DNA of 64,000 nt from Mesaphorura yosii (taxonomy: Eukaryota; Arthropoda; Collembola; Poduromorpha; Tullbergiidae): the NCBI GenBank assembly GCA_009869945.1, contig WIXG01000111.1, positions 124,001 to 188,000 of the forward strand, in the 5' to 3' direction. A program made the position numbers and the translations under genes. This document shows positions 12,053 through 26,300 of this stretch, piece after piece. The first letter of the stretch is position 1. Each line of letters opens with the position of its first letter. The notes under the pieces were generated by a model. It was not told where the DNA came from, did no database searches, and saw only the letters and a program-made list of their open reading frames with translations.

Positions 12053-12292
12053 AGCATAAAGTAGCATAATTTAGAAAACATCTTAAACTTCAATGTTCTG
12101 CTTTCAAGTCCAACTGTACAACTGCCAGAACAACCTTGTACTGTACTAAAGTAGTTGCAATTAAAAGTGTATCCTGAAAACCGTGATTTGTTCATATTAG
12201 AAGTGAATTCGTAATTTAGTTCGGCAACATTGCAAACTGAAGACCTAGCACCAAAACTTAACTGGAAATGTATAAATTGGTTGAGTCCTTAA

Positions 12293-12298
12293 AATAAA
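12293..12298 (+). terminator. Polyadenylation signal for ATP synthase gamma
   Basis: AATAAA 241 bp after the stop, followed by a GT-rich stretch. Confidence 0.5.
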
Positions 12299-13310
12299 GA
12301 TTGAAAGGCTCGTGTTGAAAAACCTTCATCCGTGTTTCATTCATGGATCAGGCTTTAAATTGTTTTCAGGATTCCCGTTGCAGATAGCTTTCAAATAAAC
12401 ATCTCCATTACGGTCTTTAACTTAACAGGCCAGTCATCTGATCGTACGCATCCATTGTACTTCTGCTGTCCTGTCCTTGTCTCCGGCACGTCCGCAGTGA
12501 TTCACTCGACACGCGATTGTAAAATTGTAATCTCAGATCACACTCATCACACCTGTGGCTAGCAAGTGCTGTCAGCCTGATTCGAGTTATTAGCAATCAG
12601 CGCATGCCACGAATTGACTACGGTGTTGTACATGACTTCTATACTCAGCCCGTCGCCGGTTCAGCAGATACGCATACGCAATTATTTCAAGTGGTATACG
12701 CGGAAATTGGAATGAGAAATCATGATTAGGCCGGCAATGAATCCCTGTTGCTGTTACTAATGCACGATATTATTATGTCACGAGTGGCCCTGCCGGCTCA
12801 CGTAACGCACGAGATTTGCGAAGCTGAAGCATACAGTATCAATTACTTTATATTTGCACTTCAAGAAGGTAGCAGCAGTCTCAATCAATCATAGTCGAAA
12901 ACAAACTTAAATTACGTAAGAACTTTTTCCCGAAGATACGCAATCCAACTTATCCAGCATCATCACCATCAAAAGCAATTTACGAACCGTAAGACAATCT
13001 AGGACCAGCGTTACTCCAGTGGCTTTATTTAATCGTTAGTCCGGTCCGTTGTCCGCCAGTGAGTTGAATTGAACGCGTGCAGTAAAATTATAAATGGTCA
13101 TACAGTGTGGTGTTCTGCTTGACTGACGACGAACCGCAAATTGCCGAGGCGAGCACGTGTGCGCGGCGAGAACAGCTGAAAAGCGAGATTATTCTGAATT
13201 TTCTGAGAATCCGACCATCGAATCAAAAGCACCAAGCTTGAAGCGCTGCGTGGCTGAACTGAAATTGTAGACAATTCATTCATTTCCATTCGCGTGCGAG
13301 CAATAGGACA
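12299..13310. other. Intergenic region upstream of hydroxymethylbilane synthase
   Basis: About 1 kb with no supported coding exon. Its right end should hold the HMBS promoter and 5' UTR. I see no clear TATA box at a sensible distance from the ATG at 13311. Confidence 0.45.
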
Positions 13311-14798
13311 ATGAGTGAATCGCTGCTAAAAAGAGCTTATCGCGTCGGGACCAGGAAAAGCCAGGTGAGGATCCAATCATTAAATTCAAATTAACTGAGA
13401 AACTGTAGTCGTTATTTTTCTTTTTGCAGCTGGCCATGATCCAGACGAATTGGGTTGTGGACCGGCTAAAGACTGTTCATCCTGATATCGCCTTTGAGAT
13501 TGGTGAGTGAGTACATGTGAAAATGTGATAAAGCTTATCCGCTCGCACGCTCGCTGTCCCTTCGTTTCATAGCCATGTTTTCGAGGTTAACCCTGATTTT
13601 GATGTCGCAGTTGGGATTTCCACTATCGGTGACAAAATACTTGACGTCGCGCTGTCCAAAATCGGAGAAAAGAATCTATTCACAAAAGAACTTGAGACTG
13701 CGCTACTGAAAGATGAAATTGACTTCGTTGTCCATTCACTTAAAGATCTGCCAACAATCTTGCCAGATGGACTCACAATTGCTGCTATCACAGAGTAAGT
13801 TCACCAATATTCCTCAAAAATTCTAAAATCCATAAATGTGACCGTTCCACACTGTCTGCCTATACAGGAGGGAGGATCCACGAGATACCGTTGTGTTCAG
13901 TGCCAAGGCTCCTGGCGTGACCGATTTGAAATCACTTGCGCCTGGTAGCAATGTTGGAACCAGTTCTTTACGACGTATTGCTCAATTAAAACGTGCTTAT
14001 CCGCACCTTAATATGATCAACGTGCGCGGAAACTTAAACACGAGGCTGAAGAAGCTCGATGATCCTGAAGGTCCGTATTCCGCGATTATCCTGGCGGCCG
14101 CTGGTGTCAAAAGGATGGGCTGGGGCGACAGAATCGGACAGGTATGCTCAAATCTTTAGAAATATTCAGTCAGGGACTTGCTCACTGGCTGACTCTTCCA
14201 GATACTTGAACCAGATGAATGCATGTACGCAATTGGACAAGGCGCCCTTGGAGTGGAGTGCTTGTCCTCAGCACCCGGTGTGATACAGCTGCTGAACTCC
14301 TTGAATGACCCAGAAACTTATTTAAAATGCTTAGCTGAAAGAAGTTTCTTGCGAACACTTGAAGGTGGTTGTTCAATTCCAATCGCGACGTGTTCAGAGA
14401 TAAAAATGGTGGGGGCTGGTGCCTGCTTACATTTCAAAGGTAATTAGTTTGCTTTTTTGTCATTTCAATTAAGGCTCGTCCTAATTAATCTTATTTGTTA
14501 TCTCGCTTCTGCAGGATCAATATTCAGCCTGGATGGCTCGGAGTGCATATGTGAATCTGGTGCTATTGACTTGAAACAGTTTGAACCTCTACTTCAAAAC
14601 AGTGCTCATGTTTCTGAGAATTTGACATCGGCCTATTCTACGTCGATAACAATCAAGACGTACACGAATTTTGCACCTGATGCGGCTCTAAAGTCAATAG
14701 CTTTAGGAAAGTCTGTAGCAGAAAAGTGCATTCAGGCCGGTGGCGATGTGGTGCTCCAGAAAGTCAAGGAAGAGAAATCGCTATCGTCATCGTCTTAA
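13311..14798 (+). CDS. HMBS: Hydroxymethylbilane synthase (porphobilinogen deaminase)
   Basis: Six exons: 13311-13364, 13430-13502, 13611-13794, 13868-14141, 14202-14439, 14515-14798, giving 368 residues (human 361). The enzyme joins four porphobilinogens into hydroxymethylbilane, the third step of haem synthesis, in the cytosol. Visible hallmarks are [10 protein letters not shown] at the N-terminus, [25 protein letters not shown] with the catalytic-loop aspartate region, GTSSLRR (substrate-binding arginines), [10 protein letters not shown]-like [33 protein letters not shown] and [10 protein letters not shown], whose cysteine carries the dipyrromethane cofactor. All signature residues appear intact. 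The gene is tail-to-tail with slingshot across about 0.9 kb. Confidence 0.97.
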
Positions 14799-15726
14799 TT
14801 GACCACGAGCTTAGGGTCACGTTTTGACGACAGAATATATTTAACTTATATTTTTGAACCGAAAATATATGACCACGTTGGTTTTAAATGCGCCTGGTAC
14901 TATAAAGTCTTGTATGATTGACTCGTCCCGAATCAAGATGAAAATGAAACATCACCAGAAAATCAATCGATTACATTGTGACGTCTGCTTTATTAAACTT
15001 TTATAGAACAATTTCAACGTGGCTTTATATAATAGTTTACGACTGATCTCATCACTACATTAAATTATAGAATATAGCCCGATGCGTATATTTTGGCAAA
15101 ATTAAAATGCCTCTTCCGTTAACGATGTAAAGATTTGCTTACAACTTCTAGGTAGGTAATACTAGAGATGGAAATATTACAGGAATACGACTTGCAAGTG
15201 TGATTCATGAATCAAAAACTAAGAAAATAAAAACCAGCAAATGCAAAATGCTTGAATGCGAAGGTACTCAATGTCAATGTAGTTAACGTAAGTTGCGTGA
15301 AATGTGCTGAGAATTCTACATTTTGCGTGTGATGTAAAAGTAATTCGGTTGGATTGATTCGCTGAGAATTCTACTGGACTTTCGCTGTCGGTTGCGAGTT
15401 CAAAATAAAAATAAATTAGGAGAATGGCTACAAATACAATTGTCATGCAAAGTACGCCATGTCAATACAGCTAGTACGTATTTTCGAAGGTTTAAAAATG
15501 CTCTCTTTCGATATTTACGAACGACGAACACGAGATTTCTTACAAGTACATAATTTTCTAACTAATTTCTAAGTTGTTTCTTGCGTTAAGAGAGAATAGA
15601 CTTTTGGGCGATGAAAAAACGAAACTATTGCTATTAGATTGAGAGAGTCATTAAATCCCATTTAAACTTTTTAAACATTGGTCATGTGATTTTGAACTTG
15701 TGTTGATCACGACGCTGATTCTCTAA
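14799..15726. other. Convergent 3' regions of HMBS and slingshot
   Basis: No coding exon is visible. This stretch should hold the 3' UTRs of HMBS (+) and slingshot (-). TTTATT at 14989-14994 reads AATAAA on the minus strand and would give slingshot a 3' UTR of about 730 bases. Confidence 0.5.
14989..14994 (-). terminator. Polyadenylation signal for slingshot
   Basis: AATAAA on the minus strand, about 735 bp beyond the slingshot stop. Confidence 0.4.
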
Positions 15727-18700
15727 TTAAGAATTCTGAGTCAACTTTGCCGTCTGTGGAAGGAGCTTCAGTGGATGTGTGCTCCCGTGCTCTTGCTTGA
15801 TTCCAGAGCCCACACCGACACCGCTGCCGCCAGCTCCTCCTCTCAGCTTCGCAGTGCTTGGCAGCGTTATTTTGTTACTGCTTGTGATTGTGTGCGAGGC
15901 AAAGCCACGAACTTGAACCGGCCGATTTGGAATGGTCTTGAAGTTGTGAAGTGTGCTTGAGTCCAACGATCCTTTACGGTCATGATAATTTGGAAAATAT
16001 GTGCTATAAATTGGGGGGCTTAGCCGTTTCGCGGAATCCGCCGACACAGGCGTTGTTGTTGCAGTTGTGTCAACAGCAGTAGTTGACGTCGTACTTGAGG
16101 CCGCCGCGCTGATGTGAGGCAGAGACAATTTCTTGCAATGTCCCTGGTTATTGCCGTGGCGTGGTGTCGCCAATGGAGGAAAGGTACCAGTTGCTAAAGA
16201 CGAGGGCGATGTGCTGGTTGCACCATTACTTTGTGTTCTGTGATGAGACATTATTGATGCGTTGTTAGTTCGGCGGCTCTCGGACACGGTTTTGGCTTCA
16301 AATGCTTGCAACCGCTGCTTCACAACACTGCCCGAAGTCGACCTGGAGTGGGTGAAGGCCGATGGAGGAGAACTACCCGGTTGTGTGAACGTTATTTGTA
16401 GCACATCCTCGGTTATAGTTAGATTTTCTTCCGTGAGCACCTCTTTTGACTCAGATTCAATAGGCGCTTGAGAGACGAACTCCTCCGTCAAAGCTTCCTG
16501 CGATTCCGATTCAGATTGCTGATTGGCAGAGTTGAAGTGTTCAGCCGATTCTTCCATAGCCAGCGCTGTCTGTTCCTGCGACGTTGAATTAGCATCGTCT
16601 TCTACCCCTGATTGTTGAACGGTAGTTTCATTCGAACTTGTGGACTCGATATTAACCCATGATTTATAAATTGGCTTGGCTCCAGGTTCGGAATTTGAGA
16701 TCAACGAAACAGGCAGTGGGAATCCACTCGGAGAATTTTCATTTATGAAATTCTTCCGGTTGCTGTACAGTTCGAATTCATTGACCAAATGACGGACGCT
16801 AAACTTGCTGAGATCTGCTAGCGATGTGATGTTCAGGACTTGATTTGGAGACACACTGAAAGTGTGCCCGTTGAATGGGTGACGACATGACTTCAAATTG
16901 CTTTTGCCCGTACTATTCCTTCTGCTGTCAGGGGTAGAGGAACCATCGAAGTTACTGAAACTCATCGACTGATCAAACTCTAGTTGATTAAACGCACTAG
17001 TGTCATTATTTGCATTGCTGGCCAGCCAGGTTTGAACGGAGGAGTCGGCTGGAGCGCCTGCCGCAAGTGAGGTCAAATCGACTTCGTCTGAATTCTCACT
17101 TTCATGTAATTCGGTGTTGTCTGTAGTGGGTTCTGCCGGCTCAATGTGAATTTCCACGGGAGGCTGAGGTCTTGTTGGAGTGACGTGGACTTCGCTGGAA
17201 ACTTGCGGTACAATCAGCGTTTGCGATACGAATGTTGGTGCGGAATTTGAGTTGCGAGTTAAGTGTGGCGTGAAAGTGACTGAAGTGGCAGGTTCGTCTA
17301 AGTACAAATAAGAAACATTAGTCATCATCGGCTCTTTACAAAAATCGTATTCAATTTCAGCTATACCTGTCGCTTGCAAAGACAACGACATTGGAGAGGT
17401 GTGGCTAACGGTAACAACGCTGCTGCCATGTTGAGGTACAACAGATCTGATTTTCTTGGGCGATGCGGGCGGAAACTTCTCCAAGCAGTCCACTGCGCTG
17501 CGGAATGAATCCATCACATCCCGAGGTACTAGCTCTTCCATGCTCGAATCCTCGTCTCTGGTGCTGTTGGTCATGGATATGGTTGCGCATGAATAGCTTT
17601 TTGTGCGGCATAAGCTGGAACTTGGGTCAGCCCGTAAATATTTGTCTGGCTTTCTTAATCTCGCGGGTGCGGTGTTGTAATACTTCTGTTGTGACTTTTT
17701 TGTCATTGACATTGCATTCAGACTGCTGTTGGAATTGGACGCGGAGTCCTTTCTTGTCTTCAATGAGAATTCACTCTGTTTCAGATTTGATTCGGATTTT
17801 GATCGTTTCTCTAAAACATTTCCGTTACGTTTGGCCTTCAAAATTCCCTGAAAAGTTCACCAGACATTGAACTTCCATTCGGTGAATCGGCGCTTTCCAA
17901 TCAACTTACCTCATAAACTTCCAATTGTTTCATGAAATTTGGGTTCGGTCTAATACAGTTTCTCCTTTCTTGAACGTGCTTAAGAGAACGGCGCAGATCC
18001 CACTTCTTGTTCTTCATTACGTAGGCTATCACAATTGTGGCGGACCTATTATAGGTATTATATATATAATATATAATATATTATATCTACTATAGGTAAC
18101 CCTTACCGACTTATTCCCATTTTACAATGAACAAGAACATTTTTGCCTTCTTTGTGAGCTCCATTTATGAATCTATACGAGTCATTGAAGTACCGGAGAA
18201 GGTTGGTCTCTTCTGTGTCTATTACTGGAATATTCATATAGTGAAAGCTGTCTGGGAAGAAGTTGTCAATTTCTGAGGTCACATTGAGTATACAACCGAT
18301 CCTGTAAACATTAAAGTGTTTACGTTAAATCGATTTGACAAACTGCACGCTTTACAGTTCACATTCAGTTCAGTTTCGCTTACTGTTTCTCAAATAAATC
18401 TTGTTGATGGGAAGCGTTCCATTCAGTCCCAAGATATAAATTATCTGTGATCTTCGCAGGCGCGTCCAACTGGCCAAGAATTTTCATCATTTCCGCATCA
18501 ATGAAAGACTTATACCTGCATGAAAAAATATGAGTAAAATATCAAATTTCGTATGATCATAAGCTGTCGAAATTTTATGCAAAACACGTACGCTGTCAAA
18601 TCCATGTTCATTTTGGCTTCTAACTTGGTTCTAATTTGCTTGGACGTAACTTCATCTAAATCCTTTTCAGCGATTAAAATCTGCCTTAAATTTGTACTAA

Positions 18701-20390
18701 TCTTCTGCTGAAAAGCCAGTTCCTCCTCAGATCTGAAAGATAAAGGAGGGCTGACATTGGCATTGTTCTTAGCTAAGGTAAAAAGGTTTCATTGAAAACT
18801 TACAAACTAGTGTCGACAGGCTTGCGCCCATTTTCAACACCCGGCAGTGTGTTCCATTCATTAAAGTATCCAACATCTGTTTTTGCAGTTTCGTGAAACA
18901 GACCTTCGTAGTGTTTGACAGCGACGACCTGGTAGTTGTTTGTTTTCTTGGCACATTCACTCGCCCTGTAGACGAATATAAACAAACTGTTCCCGAATGT
19001 GGCCCTTTATTCTATTAACATGTAATGATAATGATAGTAATTACCTGTACAGCGATTGCAGGGCGGACCACATCGTTTGAACAGACACGGGCTTAAATAT
19101 ATGACTCCTTAGACCATCTCCATCTTGAACACAAAATCCACTAAACACGGAAAGAATAAATAAATTAATTTGCCTCAATTCGCATGTTTATTTACATTGT
19201 GCTTCCTCTTTTCATTTCGAGGTTTAGCACGAACATGAGTTTAGCAGGACTTACCCGTCACCGTCGAGACGTATAATCGAGTGAGACAATATCGCCAGGA
19301 CTAGACGCAGAGAAATGTCTCCATTGCAATCCATGCCTAGTAGGCAATATTCTTCCACATCTTGTTCCATGCAAGACACAACCGCCTGTTGAATAAATAA
19401 GATAACGATTACTATGATTTTACTTCAACGGTTATTTGAATAAAGTTATTACCAAGTATCGTATACGAGATGAAATGGAACTTTCTAGTCTAACTACTAA
19501 TTTAATTGAGTCTTGTGGACGTAAGAGTTGAGTCATTTGGTGTAAATGCCTCTCAATCTCCGACATGGTTTGAATTTCTCCATTTCTAAAGACAGAAAAG
19601 AAATATCGTCATGTTAAGAATTTTATTCAGCTGGGTCGGAACGTCCGGGAACAGGCGATATACAAAATACAAAGACTTACTCTGTACTGCTAGCACAGTC
19701 ACTCATCGTTTGAGCTTCGCCGAGTTGGTCCTCGGAGCTGGCGGTAGACTTCATGTTGATTTGAGCGGCTATTGGCCCATTCAGTTGAACAGCACTCGGT
19801 CTTCGACAAAGCCCACGTTTCTGACCTTCGCTTCGCGTGACTATTAAAGATTGACCTTTGACTGCGACGTAAGATTCAGACTCCCTGTAATAAAATGTGA
19901 AGATAAGATAAGACTACGGCGTGAGGATTCATACATGTGTGATGTGTGAATAGTAATTTTCACTCAAAGTGGTTGTTGGCAAATTTCAATTCACATTCAC
20001 ACCTTTAATTATATGCAAGTAAGTTACAGCTTTGCTTGCCGTGCTAAATGAGTCAGTCATGAATTAATGCCGCAGCTTTATATATTTTTTGTATTAACAT
20101 AATAATAATGATTTAACAAAGGAAAGTAGGTTAAAGCTTTTATGTTCAAACACGTTTCATGTAGCCATTGCAATTTCTCACCTCCGGTTTAAATTACAGC
20201 ACGTTGTCGACGCCGACTCGACGAATGTACCGGGAAACGCAGTTCCGTTAGAGAAACTGTGGTGATGATGGTGGTGCTGGTGCTGATGCTGATGCGAGTG
20301 ACGTATGGAGGGCGAGGGTTGATGGTGGTAAGTTGTGCTGGTTGAGCAAGCCGAAGACGTTGAGGATGAGTACGAAAACGACGATCCACC
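15727..20390 (-). CDS. ssh: Slingshot protein phosphatase (cofilin phosphatase)
   Basis: Eleven minus-strand exons: 20390-20182, 19884-19681, 19585-19453, 19385-19255, 19140-19045, 18965-18804, 18732-18592, 18515-18384, 18301-18107, 18045-17910, 17847-15727. They join without a break into 1219 residues plus a start codon that must lie upstream. In order: a Ser- and His/Gln-rich head; the SSH-N region (SESYVAVKG, LLRPQDSIKLVVRLES, IRLDGDGG, HIFKPVSVQTMWSALQ); a DEK-C-like block (LDEVTSKQIRTKLE); and the dual-specificity phosphatase domain (NLYLGTEWNA, NVTSEIDNFFP, PVIDTEETN, HCKMGISRSA with the catalytic Cys and Arg). A 707-codon last exon carries low-complexity sequence and the conserved VKQRLQAFEAK. 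Slingshot removes the inhibitory phosphate from cofilin and so promotes actin turnover. The head exon is preceded by an in-frame TAG within the acceptor, so it must be spliced to an upstream start. Confidence 0.95.
18046..18106 (-). other. Short AT-repeat intron of slingshot
   Basis: The intron that splits the arginine codon of the phosphatase signature (CG/G TCC). It is 61 bp and almost entirely alternating TA, able to fold on itself. Its splice sites are canonical (CG/gtaagg and taatag/GTCC). Confidence 0.7.
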
Positions 20391-23300
20391 CTAAAAATGG
20401 AGACAAAAGAGGTTGAGAAATTAAAACCACGTCAAAATTACAGGCCAGGTGCAATAAGGAAAAGGAAACGCGCAAAAAATTCGCCACTTTTCTTGCAGAA
20501 ATCTTAAACTCACGATCTTATTCTGGATCACGACGCTTACGATGCGTTTCTCACAGAAAACTTTAATGACACGCTCAAATATGAGTCCTTTGAATAAAGC
20601 TTTCGTAAAAGAGTGCGAGAAGAACAATTGAAAAACAGTGCGCTATTATTGTTCAAGATCACCAAATTGCGATTAATGAAAGACCGACCACCGACGCAAT
20701 GACAGAAAAGCCGCAAATTGCAAATTATCTGTAAACTACCGTGACGTGCCCTTCGGTAAAGTTCAAAATAAACACTTGCAATCATCTCACATTCAGTCAA
20801 CTACAATTTGCCCGTAAAGTAGATACCGTTGGCATTGATATCGAAAACATAAAACAATTTCAAGTGTTATGCAATTTTACATTCCGTCGCTGGTTTCCAT
20901 GCTCGCTCAATTTGATACCCAATTCAATTATGAAACTCGTGTATACAAACCCAAGTCGTAGATCATGTTCACAAACAAATTGTGTATTGACTGCGTGGCT
21001 GATATCGGGTACCTTGCCTTTGCTTTTGCCCTCCATAGCCAATTGGATATTAGAAATCCCTTTTCACATGCATGCCAGCATGTTTTTCTCACTGAAAGCA
21101 TACCAAATTTGGTAATGATCATAGTACGTGTAAAATCTCGTTTCAAACTGAATGCCTGCTCAAAGTGTAACTGTTCTCTCGCCGCCGCGTAGCTCGTAAG
21201 ATGCAGAGATACGAATATACGAGAAAGAACTTTGAATGCTATAATTAAATGTGTATTTGCCACCTACGTACCGTACCGCTTGGTGCATGCGTGGCCAAAG
21301 CCAAAAGTTCATGTAAACAATTGAAAGAACGAGTCCAACTTTCAATTCCTGAACTCTCAAACCATAACCATTTGCCATTCACAATTCACAGGCGCAGAGC
21401 AGGCTAATTTGGCCAACCAGTCTTACTTCCAATGCCCAATTCGAGACTTGCACTTAATCCGGTTTGTGCATCGAGTGCAACAGCAGCAGCTGCTGTTGTA
21501 ATTCATTAACCGTCATCACCATAAACGTCAAATGCAAGTTTCCAAAAAAACAATTGCAATTATCAAGATCATGGGACAGGATCACAGCAGACAACATGAA
21601 CACGACATGCAATACGAATGCAACTGGCAAGTCAGCAGCAGCAACTTGCAACTTGATCGTTATCTCTACTCTGGGTAAACCCAAATGAAAATGTTTTAGG
21701 ACGACGAACGTGCAGTGCAGGCAGGAACAGTACCACCTTTTGTTATATGAAGCGTTAAAGCAGGCTAACCTACAAATAATTAACAAAGAGCGTGCACCAC
21801 CATCAGCACTGGTCTTGACACAGATTGCACAGCAGCAGTTTGGGACTCATGTTCCGAGATAAATTAAAACCAGTTTTGACAGTTAATTTACAAAATATGG
21901 AGTTGATTGCTAAATTACGAATTATGAGATGTGGATTTCTCACAAAACCTGAACCAGAAAATGGAATTGTATCTGAACTTTGGCGTTGCGAGTCATTTTC
22001 TCATCATCTCAATCCAGCTTGGATCTGGCCACAGTTCAGGTTCAGGGAAGATAATTTACACTTGCAGCGGCATCATGAATCAATCATCATCAGGCGAATC
22101 AAGCTTTCGGCTTCAGCAAGATTAACTGCTTGCGTTGGCCCTTGGGGATCCGTAAAAATACCGCATCACGACTCACAGATATATAAATAAAGATTAATGC
22201 GTTTGCAGCAAGCGATCGAAGGAATTATTTATAGTAGCTTGAATTGGCATTGAAGAATGTTCAAAATATTGCCGTTGTAGCTCCTCTGAACTCTCTCTGA
22301 TCAGCCAAATCTCGCTACACCACCCCAACCAAGCATTTTGCTACCATTTTCGTCTTTGTGACACTTTTTCCCCTGCCACTTGCAGTTATGCCTGTGACGG
22401 TGACAGAGATTGTTAACCCTTAAATAACGAGTAAAACATGTTCATCTCAGCCTGCTGCAATTGTAATAATTCTCTGATGTCTATTGACACGGTCCCGCTA
22501 TGTTAATGATTTAAATGGTGATATAAAGGAAGTGATTTCAATGTGAACGTGAACCTCTCTTTCAGACTTTGACTCGCAATTGGCACGGTTGTCATTCGTT
22601 TTTACTTAACTCATCCTCGGTCTCTCACAATGAATAGACATGAACTTTACGGCACTGTGAAGCGAACCTTGCCCATTGTGAGAATTTAATCATGTACATC
22701 TCCGGTGTTGCTCTAATATTCATCTACTCGGCTTCGTTTTCATGTCTTGCAAACTGCAGCCCAACTTTGCGCACACCTTTTGCATGTTCTGTCGGAGTTA
22801 ACTGACTTAACACTAAACCGATAACCCAAATAGGTGTGATTCAGTTGAATAATCGATTGGCTAGCTAAAATCTGGTGTATATTTGCAACAGTAATATTGC
22901 ATTCGAAGGAGAGATTTAGACTTGAATTGAATTTAGGATTTGGCTTGACGTGACGCAAATTTTGCGTGCTAGTCTCAACCCTCAAGTTACAGACGCAGTT
23001 AATTCGTGATCACATCTCACCGCAAAAACATCAATTGCCAATTGCAAATTTCGCTTAATTGCAAACCATAAAAAAGTCATTGAAATGCACACAAGCACTC
23101 ACGCAGAAGTAGTAAAGTTAAAGCAGCCGTCACGATTGCCGATTGCCTTGACTTTGACCTTACCGCATCAAGCGGCAAAGACGACACTGCAAAATAATTT
23201 CTGGGACCATGCAGTACCAAGCTGCGCACAAGTAACAATAGTACAAATTACTCTAACTCTAAACGACCTCAAATGCACGCGCGACGCGCTTAACTTAATT

Positions 23301-26300
23301 GCCCATAAAATGCGTACCAGTTATGAACGAGGCGAGCATCAGTTACAAGTAACAAGCCCAATTTGTAGTCTGACGTTAAAGGCTAAACGCTTTCCTGCAC
23401 CAAGTCGTAAAAATGTCTCTCGTGCTCACACGCAATGTGTATCATTCTTCTTTCATGTTCTGTTTGAGTTAAATATGGCAATGGCAGTTACCACAGCCTC
23501 ATAAAACTGCAGCTGCTGAATGTAAAACGAAAACGGGAACAGAATAAGGATCACACCACGCCCCATGCATATTGCAGCAACAGCAAAGGACGACTCCACC
23601 GCTGCCGCAATTAGCTTTAGCATTAGCAGTCCATGTGATTTAATTGGAGTTTCGTGCAGCAACAATTTGAATCCTAAATTCGGGCACTTAATAATAGCAT
23701 TTGTTTTTGCCTGACCCACTTAACGAGTAAACGATTCCGTGTCAGTACGCAATTTTGTGTGCGAGGCGCAATAAAATACAAACAAGGATCTGTTGTAAAG
23801 TGATTTACAGCCACGCGGTGCAACTGAAGTATTGCGCCTTAAAATAAAAATCAGAATAGCAATGGCAATTAATTCAATTGCAGAATACATGTAAATCACT
23901 CTTCACGACTATGCCTTGTGCATTTGTGTTGTGCAAGGCGCGCTGGGCTCAGATTTTTAGCTTAACTTAAGGTTGTTAGTGATGCGTAAAGCAATTTTAT
24001 TGCAAGACGGAGACAAGAGCTGAAATTCAGATTATTAATGGGATTAAATTATGAAATCGCATTCATTCTGCTGCAATTTGAAGTTTCAGTTTTATCAAGC
24101 GTGCGAAAATTGTAGCCACTAAAGCAGATTGAGTTTCTTCAAGATGTGGCTGACGCGGCAATGGAGCACAAATTCTGCCGCCAGAAAGCACGTATTTAGA
24201 TCATCAGCGCATAAATCAGGCAGGCCATGTATGCAATGGTGCACAACACAAATCATTGTTTAAAATTTGTCAATAAGGAAATTGAATCAAAGAAATTACG
24301 CCTACACTGCGCATTAATCATAATGCATATCATGAAACAATACCATGAATGTAGAACTAAGCCAATACCAGAATAATTGGGCCAATAGCTTTGTGTTTCT
24401 GTGTTTACGACCGACCCAGAACCGCAAAATGAAGGAGGCGAGGCTTACAGCTCAATTATGACTAGGGCACGGTTCATTTCACGTGAGTTACTTTACTTTG
24501 ACGCACTTTTTGCTTTGACAATTTGTCCACACCGTCTTTTGAAGTCTGAAATTAATTATTACTAAAAGTCAAGCCCGAATGAGCACCGCTCTCAACTTTA
24601 TGGCACATTTCTTTCAAAACGAGGAAAAACACGGAAAGAGATTGGGGACTTTTCCAGAGAAGTGGTTTTCCTGACCCACTCGAGGCTTTTCTTTTCTGTA
24701 ACTGTTGGTGTCTTTTTATCCAGCTGAACCTAGCTGAGCTTGCTTTTAGTGTAATGGAATGAAGATCAGCAAGCCACAAAGTAAATTCTTAAGTTCATCT
24801 TGACTTCTCGTCATCATGATAGTGGAGTAAATTGATTACGTCCATACGTAGCAACGCAACACATTTTCCCGTGTTTTTCTTTTCCTTCCTATTTTCTGGA
24901 GTAAAAATAGATCCATCTCTATCGCCTTCGTCTTTTCGTGTCCATGCGAATGCGGAATCAATTATGCTGGAAATGCGTAACACGCGTACCGCAGTGCAAT
25001 GATAAACGATAAGTGTGTACTCGTGCACATAAATAACACAAAGTCGGAGCGAATTAAAGCGTGATGGATTGGTTCAGAAGTTGAATACTTTTTGGTAATT
25101 GTTTCTTCAAATGGAAAGTATTTTCAGATAAGATTATCTCGCGTTCATGCTCACTTAAAGCTTGTGCTTGCTCACTCGCTCATTCCAGCAGACGAGAACA
25201 AGAATGTGATCTCAATAATAATGCGTGCTCATACGCAATTCATAGGCAATGGAAACCGCACACAGGTTCGCAGCGGTACGCACAACACACAGCACACTGC
25301 CATGCTACGCTTGTTAACCCTGTGCCTCGTGCTTCACCTCTTGAAGTACCAGAATTCAATTTTAAAAAGCGTAAATCTTTGATGTGTCTGTGTACCATCT
25401 TGAGTCATCGTCTTGGGATCACGGTCCTATAATAGTTTCGTTTTTGTGGCACGTAACGGTGAAGGTAGCCCAGCAATGACAACGAGGCTAAGATGCTAAT
25501 AGAAGATTCGAAATAAATTCCCATGTCATTGGGCAATGCCGCGCTGCTGTTACAAATTCCAAGCCGAATCAGCATGAGTACGAAAGAACTTCATGGATAT
25601 TAGCGATAATCCCATGCTAAATATTTATGTTACAAAATTTATGGTTTCGGTCTCGAGTCGAGGATGAGTCTACTGAAGTGCAAAAGTGTTTGGCAAGTCG
25701 CAAGTTATAATTGTCAACCACAGCTACGGTTCAAGTTGCATAATACTTAGTTGATGGTCGCTATCCTGTCCTGTGGTTGACGTCGACACATTGGAGCAGA
25801 ACATTAAATAGATTTTCGAATGCAGAATCCCAGACCACAAAGACCATAGGCTATTGCGTACAAAGTTTAGTTTAGTTTAAAAGGCTTACATTTTGCAAGA
25901 TGAGATATTCGCACGAGTTCCCATCATTTGTGTTTGCATCATTGATATTGCTGCTATTTGTAGGCGTATGGCTTTGCACAAGACTCGGAGACAATGAAGA
26001 AAGCATTTTCTATTCAATTAATGACAATTTAAACTCACTTTACTTTCAACTTATGGTTTCATTAATGTCGTGCAGTGCGAGACACAGTCATATATGGCAC
26101 AGGCACATGGTGAATTCACTTCACACGTACGTTTTTTGTTTACTGACGCTGCACTAATTGCCAATGTAAACAATGAATGCGAGTTTCAAACTGCCAACGC
26201 CAACAAAGTCCAGACTGCTCAATGCTCAAAGTGCTAAACACATGCGCTCGCGTAAGCTTTGCGTCTTATGTAACACAAAATTCAATTTATTGCATTGACT

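Noticed and set aside
17463-17870. 135-codon open frame on the + strand
   Set aside because: It is antisense to the last slingshot exon; low-complexity serine-rich coding makes long shadow frames.
23085-23504. 139-codon open frame (+) in the large intron
   Set aside because: No domain, no signal peptide, no polyadenylation signal close by, and overlapping frames of similar length occur nearby.
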